Below, piece by piece: positions 7,848 to 17,022 of a stretch of 64,000 nucleotides of DNA; the first letter of the stretch is position 1, and each line of letters begins with the position of its first letter. The stretch spans positions 33,465 to 97,464 of the forward strand of contig JAIYDS010000118.1 in NCBI GenBank assembly GCA_027487385.1, read 5' to 3'. The notes under the pieces are model-generated. The model worked only from the letters and a program-made list of their open reading frames with translations, made no database searches and was not told where the DNA came from. This DNA comes from Acetobacteraceae bacterium (GTDB lineage Bacteria > Pseudomonadota > Alphaproteobacteria > Acetobacterales > Acetobacteraceae). The translations under genes and the position numbers were made by a program.

Positions 7848-9887
7848 TCAGGCCACTCCGATGACGGTCAGGATAACGTCGATGATCTTGATGCCGATGA
7901 AGGGCGCGATGAGGCCGCCAAGCCCATAGACCAGGAGGTTCCGCCGCAGCAGAGCCGCCGCGCCGATCGGCGCATAGCCCACGCCACGCAGCGCCAGCGG
8001 CACCAATGCCACGATGATCAGCGCGTTGAAGATCACCGCCGAGAGGATGGCGCTTTGCGGGCTGGTGAGGCCCATCACGTTCAGTGCGGCGAGGCCCGGA
8101 TATTGCGCCACGAAGATCGCGGGCAGGATCGCAAAGTACTTCGCCACGTCATTGGCGATGGAGAAGGTGGTGAGTGCGCCGCGGGTGATGAGCAGCTGCT
8201 TGCCGATCTCCACCACCTCGATCAGCTTCGTCGGGTCGCTGTCGAGGTCCACCATGTTGCCGGCCTCACGCGCGGCCTGGGTGCCGGTCTGCATGGCCAG
8301 CCCCACATCGGCCTGGGCGAGGGCCGGCGCGTCATTCGTGCCGTCGCCCGCCATGGCGACGAGGCGGCCTTCCGCCTGCTGGGCGCGGATGTAGTCAAGC
8401 TTCTGCTGCGGCTTCGCTTCGGCCAGGAAGTCGTCCACGCCGGCCTCGACCGCGATGGCGGCGGCGGTGAGGCGGTTGTCGCCCGTCACCATCACGGTGC
8501 GGATGCCCATGCGGCGGAGTTCAGCGAAGCGCTCGCGCATGCCGGGCTTCACGATGTCCTTCAGCTCGATGGCGCCGAGGATGCGGCCATCCTTTGCCAC
8601 GGCCAGCGGCGTGGCGCCGGTGCGGGCGATGCGGTCCATTCCCGCCGCCAATTCGGGCGGGATGGCGACACCGAGCGTGGCGGCGAGGCTGTCCACCGCG
8701 CCCTTGCGATAGGCCCCCGCCTTCGGGTCGTTGGCCGGGAGGTCCATGCCCGAGATGCGCGTCTGCGCGGTGAAGGGAACTGCGCGCGCACCCTCGGGCG
8801 TGGCGGCGATGATGCCGAAATGCTCGCGGGCGAAGGCCAGGATGCTGCGGCCTTCGGGCGTCTCGTCAGCCAGGCTTGCCAGCACGGCAGCTTCCGCGAC
8901 CTGCGCCTCGCTCACGCCCGGCGCGGGCAGGAAGGCGGCGGCCTGGCGGTTGCCGAAGGTGATGGTGCCGGTCTTGTCCAGCAGCAGCACATCCACATCA
9001 CCCGCCGCCTCCACCGCGCGGCCGGAGGTGGCCAGCACGTTGAAGCGCACCAGGCGGTCCATCCCCGCGATGCCGATGGCCGAGAGCAGGCCGCCGATGG
9101 TGGTCGGGATCAGCGTGACCAGCAGCGCGGCCAGCACCACCACGGAGGGCACCGCGCCGCTGTAGCTGGCGAAGCCCACCAGTGTGACCACGGCGATGAG
9201 GAAGATGAGCGTCATCCCCGCCAGCAGGATGTCGAGCGCGATCTCGTTCGGGGTCTTCTGGCGCGAGGCGCCTTCCACCATGGCGATCATGCGGTCCAGG
9301 AAGGTGCCGCCGGCTTCCGCGGTGATGCGGACCAGGATGCGGTCGCTCACCACCAGCGTGCCGCCGGTGACGGCGCTGCGGTCGCCACCGGCCTCGCGGA
9401 TCACGGGCGCGCTTTCGCCGGTCACAGCGCTCTCGTTCACGCTGGCGATGCCCTGGATGATCTCACCATCCGAGGGGATGATCTCGCCCGCCTCGACCAG
9501 TACATGGTCGCCGCGCTTCAGCTCGGCCGCCGGGCGGGGGAGGGTGAGGCTGGGGTCCTCGGGCAGCGGCACGTAGCGGGCCATGGTCTCGCCGCGGGCG
9601 GCGCGCAGCGAGGCGGCGCGCGCCTTGCCACGGCCCTCCGCCACGGCTTCGGCGAAGGTGGCAAACAGCACCGTCAGCCAGAGCCAGGCGGCCACGCTTG
9701 CCTGGAAGGCGAAGGGGTGGCCCAGCACGGCATCGCGCACCGCCAGCAGCGTGACGAGGATGGAGACCACCTCCGTCATGAAGATGACCGGGTTGCGCAC
9801 CAGGTGGCGCGGGTTGAGCTTGAGCACGGCGTCGAGCGCGGCGCGGCGGAGGATGGCGCCGTCGAAGAGCGCGATCTGGGTTTGCAT
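7848..9887 (-). CDS. kdpB: Potassium-transporting ATPase subunit KdpB
   Basis: Catalytic P-type ATPase subunit of the Kdp pump. The track ORF reaches 10799, but the real start is the ATG at 9887 ([10 protein letters not shown]), 11 bases after kdpA, giving 679 aa, the normal length. Visible features: the TGES actuator motif at 156-159, whose serine matches the E. coli Ser162 inhibitory phosphorylation site; phospho-acceptor Asp304 in [10 protein letters not shown]; the nucleotide-binding loop; and the [10 protein letters not shown] hinge. The long upstream extension in the track is an out-of-frame shadow of kdpA. Confidence 0.96.
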   Translation of the reverse strand: MQTQIALFDGAILRRAALDAVLKLNPRHLVRNPVIFMTEVVSILVTLLAVRDAVLGHPFAFQASVAAWLWLTVLFATFAEAVAEGRGKARAASLRAARGETMARYVPLPEDPSLTLPRPAAELKRGDHVLVEAGEIIPSDGEIIQGIASVNESAVTGESAPVIREAGGDRSAVTGGTLVVSDRILVRITAEAGGTFLDRMIAMVEGASRQKTPNEIALDILLAGMTLIFLIAVVTLVGFASYSGAVPSVVVLAALLVTLIPTTIGGLLSAIGIAGMDRLVRFNVLATSGRAVEAAGDVDVLLLDKTGTITFGNRQAAAFLPAPGVSEAQVAEAAVLASLADETPEGRSILAFAREHFGIIAATPEGARAVPFTAQTRISGMDLPANDPKAGAYRKGAVDSLAATLGVAIPPELAAGMDRIARTGATPLAVAKDGRILGAIELKDIVKPGMRERFAELRRMGIRTVMVTGDNRLTAAAIAVEAGVDDFLAEAKPQQKLDYIRAQQAEGRLVAMAGDGTNDAPALAQADVGLAMQTGTQAAREAGNMVDLDSDPTKLIEVVEIGKQLLITRGALTTFSIANDVAKYFAILPAIFVAQYPGLAALNVMGLTSPQSAILSAVIFNALIIVALVPLALRGVGYAPIGAAALLRRNLLVYGLGGLIAPFIGIKIIDVILTVIGVA

Positions 9888-9898
9888 GGAGGGGGCCT

Positions 9899-11596
9899 TC
9901 AGAAGCTCTGCCCGGCGAGCATCGCGACATGCTCCGCGATCGGGCCGAGGGCGAGGGCGGGCAGGTATTGCAACCCGCCCAGGATGAGGATCGCGCCGGC
10001 CAGCAGCCCGGCGAAGAGCGGGCCATGGGTCGGCAAGGTGCCAGGGCCTTCGGGCGCGCGCGGCTTGGCGGCCAGGCTGCCGGCGATGGCGAGCACGGGG
10101 ATGGCGAAGCCGAACCGCCCGGCCAGCATGGCGAAGCCCAGCGTGGTGTTGAGCCAGGGCGTATCCGCCGTCAGCCCGCCAAAGGCCGAGCCATTGTTCC
10201 CCGCCGCCGAAGTGTACGCATAGAGCATCTCGGTCAGGCCATGCGGCCCGGCATCCTGGAGCGAGGCCGTGCCCACCTCCAGCACCAGCGACAGGCCGGC
10301 GAGGCCGAGGATCGCGGCGGGCAGCACCAGAACGGCGAGCATCGCAAGCTTCACCTCCCGCGCCTGCACCTTCTTGCCGAGATATTCCGGCGTGCGTCCC
10401 ACCATCAGCCCGGCGATGAAGACCGCCAGCAGCGCGAAAACCAGCATGCCATAGAGGCCCGAGCCGACGCCGCCCGGCAGCACCTCGCCCAGCTGGATGA
10501 GGAAGAGCGGCACGAGGCCGCCGAGCGGCGTGAAGCTGTCCAGCATGGCATTCACCGCGCCGCAGCTGGCGCCCGTGGTGGTGGCGGTGAAAAGGGCGGC
10601 GAGCGCCAGCCCGAAGCGGAGATCCTTGCCCTCCATGTTGCCCTGCGTGGGCGAGACACCGGCCGCGATGTGCAGCGGGTTGCCTGCGGCCTCGGCGGCG
10701 TAGATGGCGAGCGTGGCGGCCAGCACGAAGCCGACCATCACGGCCAGCAGGGCGCGGCCCTGCCGCGCATCGCCGATCATGCGGCCAAAGGCCAGGCAAA
10801 GGCCGAAAGGGATCACCACCTGCAGGATGATCTGCAGGCTGGTGGCCAGCGCGCTGGGCCCCTCGAAGGGATGCAGCGAATTCACGCCGAAGAAGCCGCC
10901 GCCATTGGTGCCGAGATGCTTGATGGCGAGCTGGAAGGCGACGGGGCCGAGCGCGATCACCTGCTGGCCACCCGCGAGCGTCTCAGCGGTGACACTCGCT
11001 TCCAGCGTTTGCGGCACGCCCATGGCGACGAAGGCGAAGGCCGCCAGGATCGAGCCCGGCAGCAGCACCCAGAGCGTGACGCGCGTCAGGTCCGCCCAGA
11101 AATTGCCAAGCTGCGTCACGCCGCCGGTGGCGAAGGCGCGAACCACCGCGAAGGCGAGGGCGATGCCGGTGGCCGCCGAGAGGAAGTTCTGCACCGCGAG
11201 GCCCGCCATCTGGCTGAAATGCGACATCGCCGCCTCGCCCGAATAGGCCTGCCAGTTCGTGTTGGTGACGAAGGAGATGGCGGTGTTGAAGGCCAGGAAG
11301 GGCGGGATGCCTTCGAAGCCCTGCGGGTTCAGCGGCAGCACGCCCTGTAGCCGCAGCAAGGCGTAGAGCAGGGCGAAGCCGGCCGCGTTGAAGGCCAGCA
11401 TGGACAGGAGATAGCCCTGCCACGCGTGGCCACGGGCGGCGTCCACGCCGGCGGCTCGCAAGAGCGCCGCATCCAACCGCGCCAGCGGCCCGAACCGGCC
11501 TTGGGCGATGGCCGCGAGCCAGGCGCCGGCCGGCACCGCCAGGAGGAGTGCGCAGCCCAGCACGAGCGCGATCTGCGCCCATCCGATGATCGTCAT
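9899..11596 (-). CDS. kdpA: Potassium-transporting ATPase subunit KdpA
   Basis: Channel-like potassium-binding subunit of KdpFABC. The track start at 11680 runs through kdpF in another frame; the ATG at 11596 (MTIIGWAQ) gives 565 aa and follows the kdpF stop directly. The four pore-loop signatures are all present: [33 protein letters not shown] and [10 protein letters not shown], which form the selectivity filter. Multiple hydrophobic helices span the protein. It is followed by kdpB after 11 bases. Confidence 0.96.
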   Translation of the reverse strand: MTIIGWAQIALVLGCALLLAVPAGAWLAAIAQGRFGPLARLDAALLRAAGVDAARGHAWQGYLLSMLAFNAAGFALLYALLRLQGVLPLNPQGFEGIPPFLAFNTAISFVTNTNWQAYSGEAAMSHFSQMAGLAVQNFLSAATGIALAFAVVRAFATGGVTQLGNFWADLTRVTLWVLLPGSILAAFAFVAMGVPQTLEASVTAETLAGGQQVIALGPVAFQLAIKHLGTNGGGFFGVNSLHPFEGPSALATSLQIILQVVIPFGLCLAFGRMIGDARQGRALLAVMVGFVLAATLAIYAAEAAGNPLHIAAGVSPTQGNMEGKDLRFGLALAALFTATTTGASCGAVNAMLDSFTPLGGLVPLFLIQLGEVLPGGVGSGLYGMLVFALLAVFIAGLMVGRTPEYLGKKVQAREVKLAMLAVLVLPAAILGLAGLSLVLEVGTASLQDAGPHGLTEMLYAYTSAAGNNGSAFGGLTADTPWLNTTLGFAMLAGRFGFAIPVLAIAGSLAAKPRAPEGPGTLPTHGPLFAGLLAGAILILGGLQYLPALALGPIAEHVAMLAGQSF

Positions 11597-11597
11597 G

Positions 11598-11687
11598 TCA
11601 GAGGCTTTCAGGCCGCAGCAGGGCCCAGAGGAGATAGCCGAACAGGCCCAGTGCGACGGCGCCGCCCAGCCAGAGTTCAAGTGCCAT
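11598..11687 (-). CDS. kdpF: Potassium-transporting ATPase subunit KdpF
   Basis: A 29-aa single-helix peptide too short for the ORF track. It reads MALELWLGG at the start and ends in LLRPESL, matching the LLRPE-type tail of KdpF, the small lipid-like stabilising subunit of the Kdp complex. The hydrophobic helix covers about residues 5-24. The stop lies one base upstream of the kdpA ATG, the position KdpF normally holds. Confidence 0.85.
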   Translation of the reverse strand: MALELWLGGAVALGLFGYLLWALLRPESL

Positions 11688-11689
11688 GG

Positions 11690-11773
11690 TCAGACGCGCC
11701 CGCAGACCTGGGCGTAGAGCGCAAGCGCACCAAAGCCGGCCAAGCCGGCAAGGAGGAGAAGGAGGTCAAGCAT
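11690..11773 (-). CDS. 27-aa hydrophobic micropeptide leading the kdp operon
   Basis: An ATG at 11773 opens a 27-aa reading frame (MLDLLLLLAGLAGFG..., ending YAQVCGRV) whose stop lies two bases before the kdpF ATG. It is a single hydrophobic helix with a short polar C-terminal tail. A weak AGGGGA box sits upstream. As far as I recall, short single-helix ORFs with a similar Y..xC.R. tail precede kdpF in other bacteria, usually unannotated. It may be a second KdpF-like subunit or a translated leader; I cannot tell which. Confidence 0.55.
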   Translation of the reverse strand: MLDLLLLLAGLAGFGALALYAQVCGRV

Positions 11774-11858
11774 GGAAATCCCCTGGAAGAGGGGCAGAGC
11801 TTGCGGTCGGGCGCCGTGAGGGAACGATGCTGAACCGGGCTGCCGCGCATCAAGGATC

Positions 11859-11975
11859 CATAAAGGCCCGACGGGGGTGTGGTTCTACAACATGCAGATG
11901 GATGGATTCTCGTTGGGTGACCAGCGCCATCCGCTGCTGCCCGAGGCGCAGCTGGGCGTGCCCATGACGGCCTGA
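11859..11975 (+). pseudogene. Type I methyltransferase HsdM fragment
   Basis: In frame from 11859 the translation reads HKGPTGVWFYNMQMDGFSLG and then DQRHPLLPEAQLG. This matches the C-terminal part of HsdM N6-adenine methylases, which carry VWFYDMxADGFSLDDKRxPLLPEDKLG. Nothing else of an hsd operon is present. The fragment stops exactly where IS256-like transposase sequence begins in another frame, so it looks like a truncated remnant of a lost type I restriction system. Confidence 0.65.
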
Positions 11976-12095
11976 AGGCCGTCGTGACCCAGGTGCTGCG
12001 GGCAAGCTGGCAGCGCTGCCGCGTGCGTTTGAATGGGCCACACAGCGTGCCCGCTACATGACGCTGGAAACCATCGGCGCCGTGAAATCCTCCAG
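11966..12095 (+). pseudogene. IS256-family transposase relic, internally deleted
   Basis: Starting at 11966 the frame reads DGLKAVVTQVLRASWQRCRV, the core block of IS256-family transposases (DGLKAAIxxVLxATWQRCRVHF). A few bases later another frame reads EWATQRARYMTLETIGAV, which matches the family C terminus (RRYMTLETIAPLSD). The roughly 100 residues normally between them are missing, so the relic has a large internal deletion. It abuts the HsdM fragment. Confidence 0.6.
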
Positions 12096-12831
12096 CCAGG
12101 CTGCCCACCGTCGCGGGCTGACGCGGCGGCTCAACACGCCAGGGAGCGCAACTCCTGCACCACGCCTCGGGGCACGATCCGCAAAGACCGGTGCGCCTTA
12201 TCTCAATCGTTCTCCCGCGTCGTGGGGAAATTCATCTCAACGGAGGCGCCCGCGTCGGCGTCCCAAGAGAGCCGGAGCCCGAGGGCCCCGGCCAAGTCTC
12301 GGGAGGAAACGCCAGTCACGGTATCGCCTGGCAACGGCCCCTGGGGGACCGCTCCGCCGGCGACGGGCGGAGGAGGTGAGCCGCGATGGCCGATCGGCCG
12401 GGGCGGCGGATATGTTTCGCGGTCTTCGCGCGTGAAATAGATGCCAAGACTGCCGCCCTAGGCCGCGCTCGCCGCTGCAAGCACCGCCGCCTCCACCGAG
12501 GGGTGGGGGGCGGCGAGGTCGCGTGCAGATGGGCACCCAAGGTAGCGCCGAAAAATGCGGATATGGGCAACAGATCGGTCTGGAGGGTCGAAAGAAGCAG
12601 GGCGTTGATCATCGGCCGGGTCGCGGCGGGTGGGGCATGCTCATGACTCCCATATAGGCGAGTTTATATCGTGAATCAATAAAAATCACTTGGCAGAAAT
12701 GGTAAATATCCTTATCACCATACGTATGAGTGAATTTCCAGAGACCCTGCCCCGCCTGCCCCAGGCCCGGGAGCGATGTCGCCGGCGCTGAGCCCCCGCC
12801 CAGTCCGCCATCCCCTTCCCGGAGCCCATCC
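12096..12831. other. Intergenic stretch without recognised genes
   Basis: Several overlapping short ORFs exist in both directions, but none shows a recognisable family, clean ribosome binding site or convincing coding pattern. A stretch on the minus strand around 12200-12500 could be a decayed gene but I cannot name it. The last 180 bases turn AT-rich and form the promoter of the following Bug-led operon. Confidence 0.5.
12652..12730 (+). promoter_or_regulatory. AT-rich promoter region with ATATA/TATAT dyad
   Basis: In otherwise GC-rich DNA this block is clearly AT-rich. It contains ATATA and TATAT as an inverted repeat eight bases apart (12652-12669), followed by AATCAATAAAAATCAC and TAAATATCC. 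It is the only AT-rich segment upstream of the 12832 operon and so the likely promoter/operator. No regulator gene is adjacent. Confidence 0.4.
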
Positions 12832-13791
12832 ATGATCCCTCGCCGCCTCCTGTTGGCAGCCGCCGCGCTGCCCCTGCCGGCCCGCGCCTTGCCGCAACGC
12901 CCGCTGCGCCTTGTCGTGTCCTCCGCCCCCGGCGCCAGCCTCGATGCGCTGGCCCGCATCATTGCCCCCAATTTCAGCGCCCGCCTGGGCCAGCCCGTCA
13001 TCATCGAGAACCAGGGCGGGGCCAATGGCCTGCTCGCCGCCCAGCAGGTGGCTCGCGCCGAGGCCGACGGCACCACGCTGCTGCTGACGGGCGATGCCAT
13101 CGTGCTCGCCAGCCTGGCGCAGCCGCAATCGGGCCTCGCCTTCGAGACGGCCTTCGCCCCCGTCACGCAGCTGGTCCGGGCGGCGCAGATCCTCGTTACC
13201 CATCCGGGCGCGCCTTTCCGTGACATCGCGGGCTATGTGGCGGCCGTTCGTGCGCGGCCCGGCGCGTTCAACATCGGCATTCCGGCCCAGGCCGGCATCG
13301 CACAGGTGGTGCACGAGATGCTGGCCGCGCGCCTTGGTGGCCTGCGCGTCGAATTCATCAGCTACCGGGGCGGTGGTCCCGCCATCACCGATCTGATCGC
13401 GCGCAACACCGACGCGCTGGTCATCACCCTCCCGGCCGTGACCGAACAGATCCGCCAAGGTGCGATCCTCCCGCTCGCCGTCAGCACCGCGACGCGCGAC
13501 CCCGCCCTGCCCGAGGTGCCGACGCTCGCCGAGACGGTAGCGCCGGGTTTTGACGTCGATTCCTGGCAGGGCGTGCTGGCCCCTGCACGCACGCCGCCGG
13601 CCACCGTTGCCGCGCTGCACGAGGTCCTGACCGCGAGCCTCGCCGAGCCCGCTTTGGCCGAGCGCCTGCGCGGCCTCGGCTTCGTCGTCACCGGCCTTGC
13701 CCCTGAGGCCTTCCGCGCGCGCGCCGCCGCCAGCAGCGCGCAATTCGCCCCCGTCATCCGCGCCATCGCCGACGCCACCCCGAGAGGTTGA
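12832..13791 (+). CDS. Bug-family tripartite tricarboxylate receptor
   Basis: Periplasmic solute receptor of the Bug (TctC) family, which bind carboxylates and similar small acids. I chose the ATG at 12832 over the track start at 12730 because GGAG precedes it and the product (319 aa) begins with a signal peptide, MIPRRLLLAAAALPLPARA, with a Tat-like twin arginine. Family landmarks follow: a PLRLVVSSAPGASLDALARI start, VIIENQGGANG, the YRGGGPAITDLI loop and a DVPEVPTLAE-like region. It is the first gene of a run with a second Bug gene and a TauD-type dioxygenase. The ligand is unknown; context hints at a sulfonate or related acid. Confidence 0.88.
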   Translation: MIPRRLLLAAAALPLPARALPQRPLRLVVSSAPGASLDALARIIAPNFSARLGQPVIIENQGGANGLLAAQQVARAEADGTTLLLTGDAIVLASLAQPQSGLAFETAFAPVTQLVRAAQILVTHPGAPFRDIAGYVAAVRARPGAFNIGIPAQAGIAQVVHEMLAARLGGLRVEFISYRGGGPAITDLIARNTDALVITLPAVTEQIRQGAILPLAVSTATRDPALPEVPTLAETVAPGFDVDSWQGVLAPARTPPATVAALHEVLTASLAEPALAERLRGLGFVVTGLAPEAFRARAAASSAQFAPVIRAIADATPRG

Positions 13792-13796
13792 GAGCC

Positions 13797-14747
13797 ATGC
13801 TTCGTCGTCACGCCCTGCTGGCCCTGCTCAGCACGCCCGCCATCGCCCGTGCGCAGGCGCGCAGCCTGCGCGCCATCGTGCCCTTCCCGCCCGGCGGCGG
13901 GGTGGATGTCTTTGCGCGCATCCTGGCCCCCGCCCTGGGCGCCGCCCTTGGCCAGGCCGTGGTGGTCGAGAATATCGGCGGCGCCTCCTCGCGCCTGGGC
14001 ACGCAAGCGCTGCTGCGCGCCGCGCCCGATGGTCAGACCATCCTGATCACCAATGACACGCTGGCCGCCGTCGAGGCCCTGCCGGTGGTCGGGGCCGGGC
14101 CCTTCCTTCCGGGCTTGGCGCCGGTGCTTCTGGGCGCCTCCGCCGCGCAGCTGCTCATCACCCATCCGCGCTCCGGCCTCGCCACCGCCGCGGATTATGC
14201 AGCCCGGCTGCGATCTGGGCGGGGGGTGAATGTGGGCATCCCGGGCCTCGGCTCCTCGCAGCACTTCGCCTCCGAGTTGATCGGCCAGGCGCTGGGCGGG
14301 CGGCCCGAGCATGTCGCCTATCGCGGCGGCGGCCCGCTGCTGACCGACCTGCTGGCCGGTACGGTGGATGCGGGTGTCGTCACGCTCGGCGCCGGCATCG
14401 AGCATCTGCGGGATGGGCGGCTGGTCGGTCTCGGCGTCACCTCGCCGCAGCGCGCGGCGGCGGCGCCAGGCATTCCGGCCTTCGCCGAAGGCCTCGCCCC
14501 GGGCTTTGCGGTGGAGACCTGGATGGGCGTGCTCGCGCCCGCGGGCACCCCACCGGCCATCCTCGCGCAGCTGCATGCCGCGAGCCTGACCGCTCTGCGC
14601 CGCACCGCCGTCACCGAGCGGCTGGCCGCCCTCGGCTTCGAGTCCCCCGGTCTGCCGCCCGAGGAATTCGGTGCCGTCCTGCGCGACAATGTGAACCGCT
14701 TCCGCGCCATCGCGCAGCTGCTCGGCCTGCGCGCAGGGGAGGCCTGA
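13797..14747 (+). CDS. Bug-family tripartite tricarboxylate receptor
   Basis: Second Bug receptor in tandem, 316 aa from the ATG at 13797; the track's TTG start nine bases earlier is less likely. A short signal peptide ends near ARAQA. Landmarks are IVPFPPGGGVDVFARI, VVVENIGGAS, YRGGGPLLTDLL and a C-terminal APAGTPPAILAQLHAA segment. It starts five bases after the previous Bug gene and ends three bases before the dioxygenase. Two adjacent paralogous receptors suggest binding of two related substrates handled by the same enzyme. Confidence 0.88.
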   Translation: MLRRHALLALLSTPAIARAQARSLRAIVPFPPGGGVDVFARILAPALGAALGQAVVVENIGGASSRLGTQALLRAAPDGQTILITNDTLAAVEALPVVGAGPFLPGLAPVLLGASAAQLLITHPRSGLATAADYAARLRSGRGVNVGIPGLGSSQHFASELIGQALGGRPEHVAYRGGGPLLTDLLAGTVDAGVVTLGAGIEHLRDGRLVGLGVTSPQRAAAAPGIPAFAEGLAPGFAVETWMGVLAPAGTPPAILAQLHAASLTALRRTAVTERLAALGFESPGLPPEEFGAVLRDNVNRFRAIAQLLGLRAGEA

Positions 14748-14750
14748 GCC

Positions 14751-15599
14751 ATGGACATGCCGCTTCCGCCCCGCCAGGGCCTGCAGCTTCGCCGCCTCTC
14801 GCCGCATCTCGGCGCGGAGGTCGAGGGCCTCGACATCACGCGCCCGCTGACACCCGCCCAGGTGGCCGCGCTGCGCGAGGCGCTCGGCGAGCACGGCGTG
14901 CTCTTCTTCCGCGACCAGCGCTTCGACTTCGAGAGCCAGAAGCGCTTCGGCCGCTATTTCGGCGAGCTCGCCATCCACCCCAACACGCCCGGGCCCGAGG
15001 GGCATCCGGAAATCCTGCCGATCCATGCCGATGCGAACTCCAAGGTCATCGCGGGCGAGCGCTGGCACTCCGACGTCTCCTGCATGCAGGAACCGCCCTT
15101 GGGCTCCATCCTGCACATCCACGCGACGCCGCCGTTGGGTGGCGACACGCTCTTCGCAAGCCTGACCGCGGCCTACGGGGCGCTCTCACCGCGGCTCAAG
15201 GCCTATCTGGAGGGGCTGACCGCGACGCATTCGGGCGAGCGCAACTACCGCCGCCGCAACGCGCTGAACGGCGTGGATGACCGCGGGCGCGTCTTCCCCT
15301 CAGCCGTGCATCCGGTGGTGATCCGCCACCCGATCAGCGGGCGCCCGGCGCTCTATGTGAACCGGCTCTTCACGCTCCGGATCAACGAGGTGAGCGAGGA
15401 GGAGAGCGAGGCGATCCTGCGCCTGCTCCATGAGCATGCGGAGAAACCGGATTTCCAGATCCGTTTCCAGTGGCGGCCGCATTCCGTCGCCTTCTGGGAC
15501 AACCGCGCCGTGCAGCACCTGGCGATCTGGGATTATTTCCCGGAAACGCGCAGCGGCTCTCGCGTAACCGTGAAGGGCGAAAGGCTGGTTGGGCCATGA
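14751..15599 (+). CDS. TauD/TfdA-family Fe(II)/2-oxoglutarate dioxygenase
   Basis: A 282-aa member of the taurine dioxygenase family, which hydroxylates sulfonates, phenoxyacids or similar compounds using Fe(II), O2 and 2-oxoglutarate. The iron ligands are visible as His106 and Asp108 in WHSDVS and a distal His256 in VQHLAIWDYFPETR, with the co-substrate-binding arginine in RSGSR just after. It follows two Bug receptors and precedes a sulfate transporter, so release of sulfite or sulfate from a sulfonate is a reasonable inference. Cytoplasmic. The substrate cannot be fixed from sequence. Confidence 0.9.
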   Translation: MDMPLPPRQGLQLRRLSPHLGAEVEGLDITRPLTPAQVAALREALGEHGVLFFRDQRFDFESQKRFGRYFGELAIHPNTPGPEGHPEILPIHADANSKVIAGERWHSDVSCMQEPPLGSILHIHATPPLGGDTLFASLTAAYGALSPRLKAYLEGLTATHSGERNYRRRNALNGVDDRGRVFPSAVHPVVIRHPISGRPALYVNRLFTLRINEVSEEESEAILRLLHEHAEKPDFQIRFQWRPHSVAFWDNRAVQHLAIWDYFPETRSGSRVTVKGERLVGP

Positions 15600-16000
15600 G
15601 TTCCACCGCTTTGGCATTCCCCGTCCTGGACGAGGTGCGGGCCCGTGCCGCCACAGACGGCGTCCTGGTTGAGGTGACCACGCTCGAGGGGCATCACCTG
15701 CGCTTTGCCGTTCATCGAATGGCCCTGGCCGCTGTCGCCGCGACACTGCTCGACGCCGGCCGCCGGCTGGCAACGCAGCAGCCGGTCGCGCCGGCCGCTC
15801 TCGTCCACACTGATGCGGTCGGCCTCGCCCAGACCGATCAGGGACAACCGCTCCTGGTGCTCGAAAGCGGTGGCATTGCCCTGTCCTATGCGCTGCCAGC
15901 CGCGAGCCTGGCCGCCTTGGGCGAAGCGCTGCGCGAAGCTTTTTCTTTGCCAGGCGAGGAGTTCCTCGCCCATCCTCCCGGAAGGAGACACGACGCATGA
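15596..16000 (+). CDS. Hypothetical protein, 134 aa
   Basis: The track ORF begins at 15470 inside the dioxygenase, but the ATG at 15596 overlaps the dioxygenase stop (ATGA) and is the likely start, giving 134 aa. The stop likewise overlaps the ATG of the next gene. No signal peptide or membrane segment is visible; the centre carries [17 protein letters not shown], and the protein looks like a small soluble alpha/beta fold. I do not recognise a family. Its coupling on both sides, to a dioxygenase and to the sulfate-binding protein gene, suggests a role in the same pathway. Confidence 0.7.
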   Translation: MSSTALAFPVLDEVRARAATDGVLVEVTTLEGHHLRFAVHRMALAAVAATLLDAGRRLATQQPVAPAALVHTDAVGLAQTDQGQPLLVLESGGIALSYALPAASLAALGEALREAFSLPGEEFLAHPPGRRHDA

Positions 16001-17012
16001 GCTTTCCGTCCCTGACCCGCCGTGCGCTGATCGCGGCCAGCCCGGCCGTCGCCGTGACGCCCGCCCTCGGCCAGGCCACGCCCCCGCTGCTGAACGTCAG
16101 CTATGATCCGACGCGCGAATTCTACCGCGAGTTCAACGCCGCTTTTGCCACCCAATGGGCCGGGCGCGGCCACCCGCGCCCCGTGATCAACACCTCCCAT
16201 GGTGGGTCGGGTCGGCAGGCGCGCAGTGTCCGACGGTCTCGCCGCGGATGTGCTGACCCTGGCACTGGCTTATGACATCGACGCCGTAGCGGAGCGCGGG
16301 CTCCTGGTGCGCGACTGGCAGCGCCGCCTGCCCAACAACGCCTGCCCCCTATACCAGCACGATCGTTTTCCTGGTCCGGCGCGGCAATCCCAAGGCGATC
16401 CGCGATTGGGGGGATCTCGTGAAGCCCGGGGTTTCCGTCATCACCCCCAATCCCAAGACTTCCGGTGGCGCGCGCTGGAACTACCTGGCTTTCTGGGCGT
16501 GGGCGCTGCGCCAGCCTGGCGGCAGTGCGGCGACGGCCGAGCAGGCCATCGCGCAGTTGTACCGCCAGGTTCCGGTGCTCGATACCGGCGCACGCGGCTC
16601 CACAACGACCTTCGTGCAGCGCGGCCAGGGAGATGTCTTCCTCTCCTGGGAGAATGAGGCGCATCTTGCGATCCAGGAGTTCCCGCAGGCAGGGCTCGAG
16701 ATCATCTACCCACCCCTCTCGATCCTGGCCGAACCGCCGGTGGCGGTCGTGGACCAGAATGTCGATCGCCGCGGGACCCGCATCCTGGCGACCGCCTACC
16801 TCAACCACCTCTACACGGATGAGGGCCAGTCCCTGGCCGCCAAGCATTTCTATCGGCCACGCAACGCCGGCATCCTGGCCGCGAATGCGCGTCGCTTCCC
16901 GCAGATCGAGCTCGTCACGATTGACGACGTGTTTCAAGGATGGGCGAATGCGCAGCGCACACATTTTGACGATGGAGGCGTCTTCGACCGCATCTATCGC
17001 CCCGGCCGCTGA
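15997..17012 (+). pseudogene. sbp: Sulfate-binding protein gene with two +1 frameshifts
   Basis: Periplasmic sulfate/thiosulfate-binding protein of the CysTWA transporter, split over three frames. Frame one gives a Tat-like signal peptide ([10 protein letters not shown]) and [14 protein letters not shown]; frame two gives [17 protein letters not shown] and [12 protein letters not shown]; frame three gives [15 protein letters not shown], then [17 protein letters not shown] to the end. Both joins need removal of a single C: one in CC at 16230-16231, one in the C5 run at 16345-16349. The repaired product would be 337 aa, normal for the family, with all motifs kept. It is either a very recent pseudogene or a pair of base-call errors. 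Downstream transporter genes are intact. Confidence 0.88.
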
Positions 17013-17022
17013 GCCGTCGCGC

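Noticed and set aside
6945-10223. 1092-aa plus-strand ORF
   Set aside because: It is antisense to kdpC and kdpB, both unmistakable, and is rich in His, Gln and Arg as expected of a shadow frame.
12237-12536. Minus-strand ORF as a real gene
   Set aside because: No recognisable domain, low-complexity Arg/Pro composition and no clear ribosome binding site.
16199-16657. Programmed frameshifting in the sulfate-binding protein gene
   Set aside because: Two shifts are needed, neither site has a recognisable slippery heptamer with a stimulatory structure, and single-C insertion explains both more simply.
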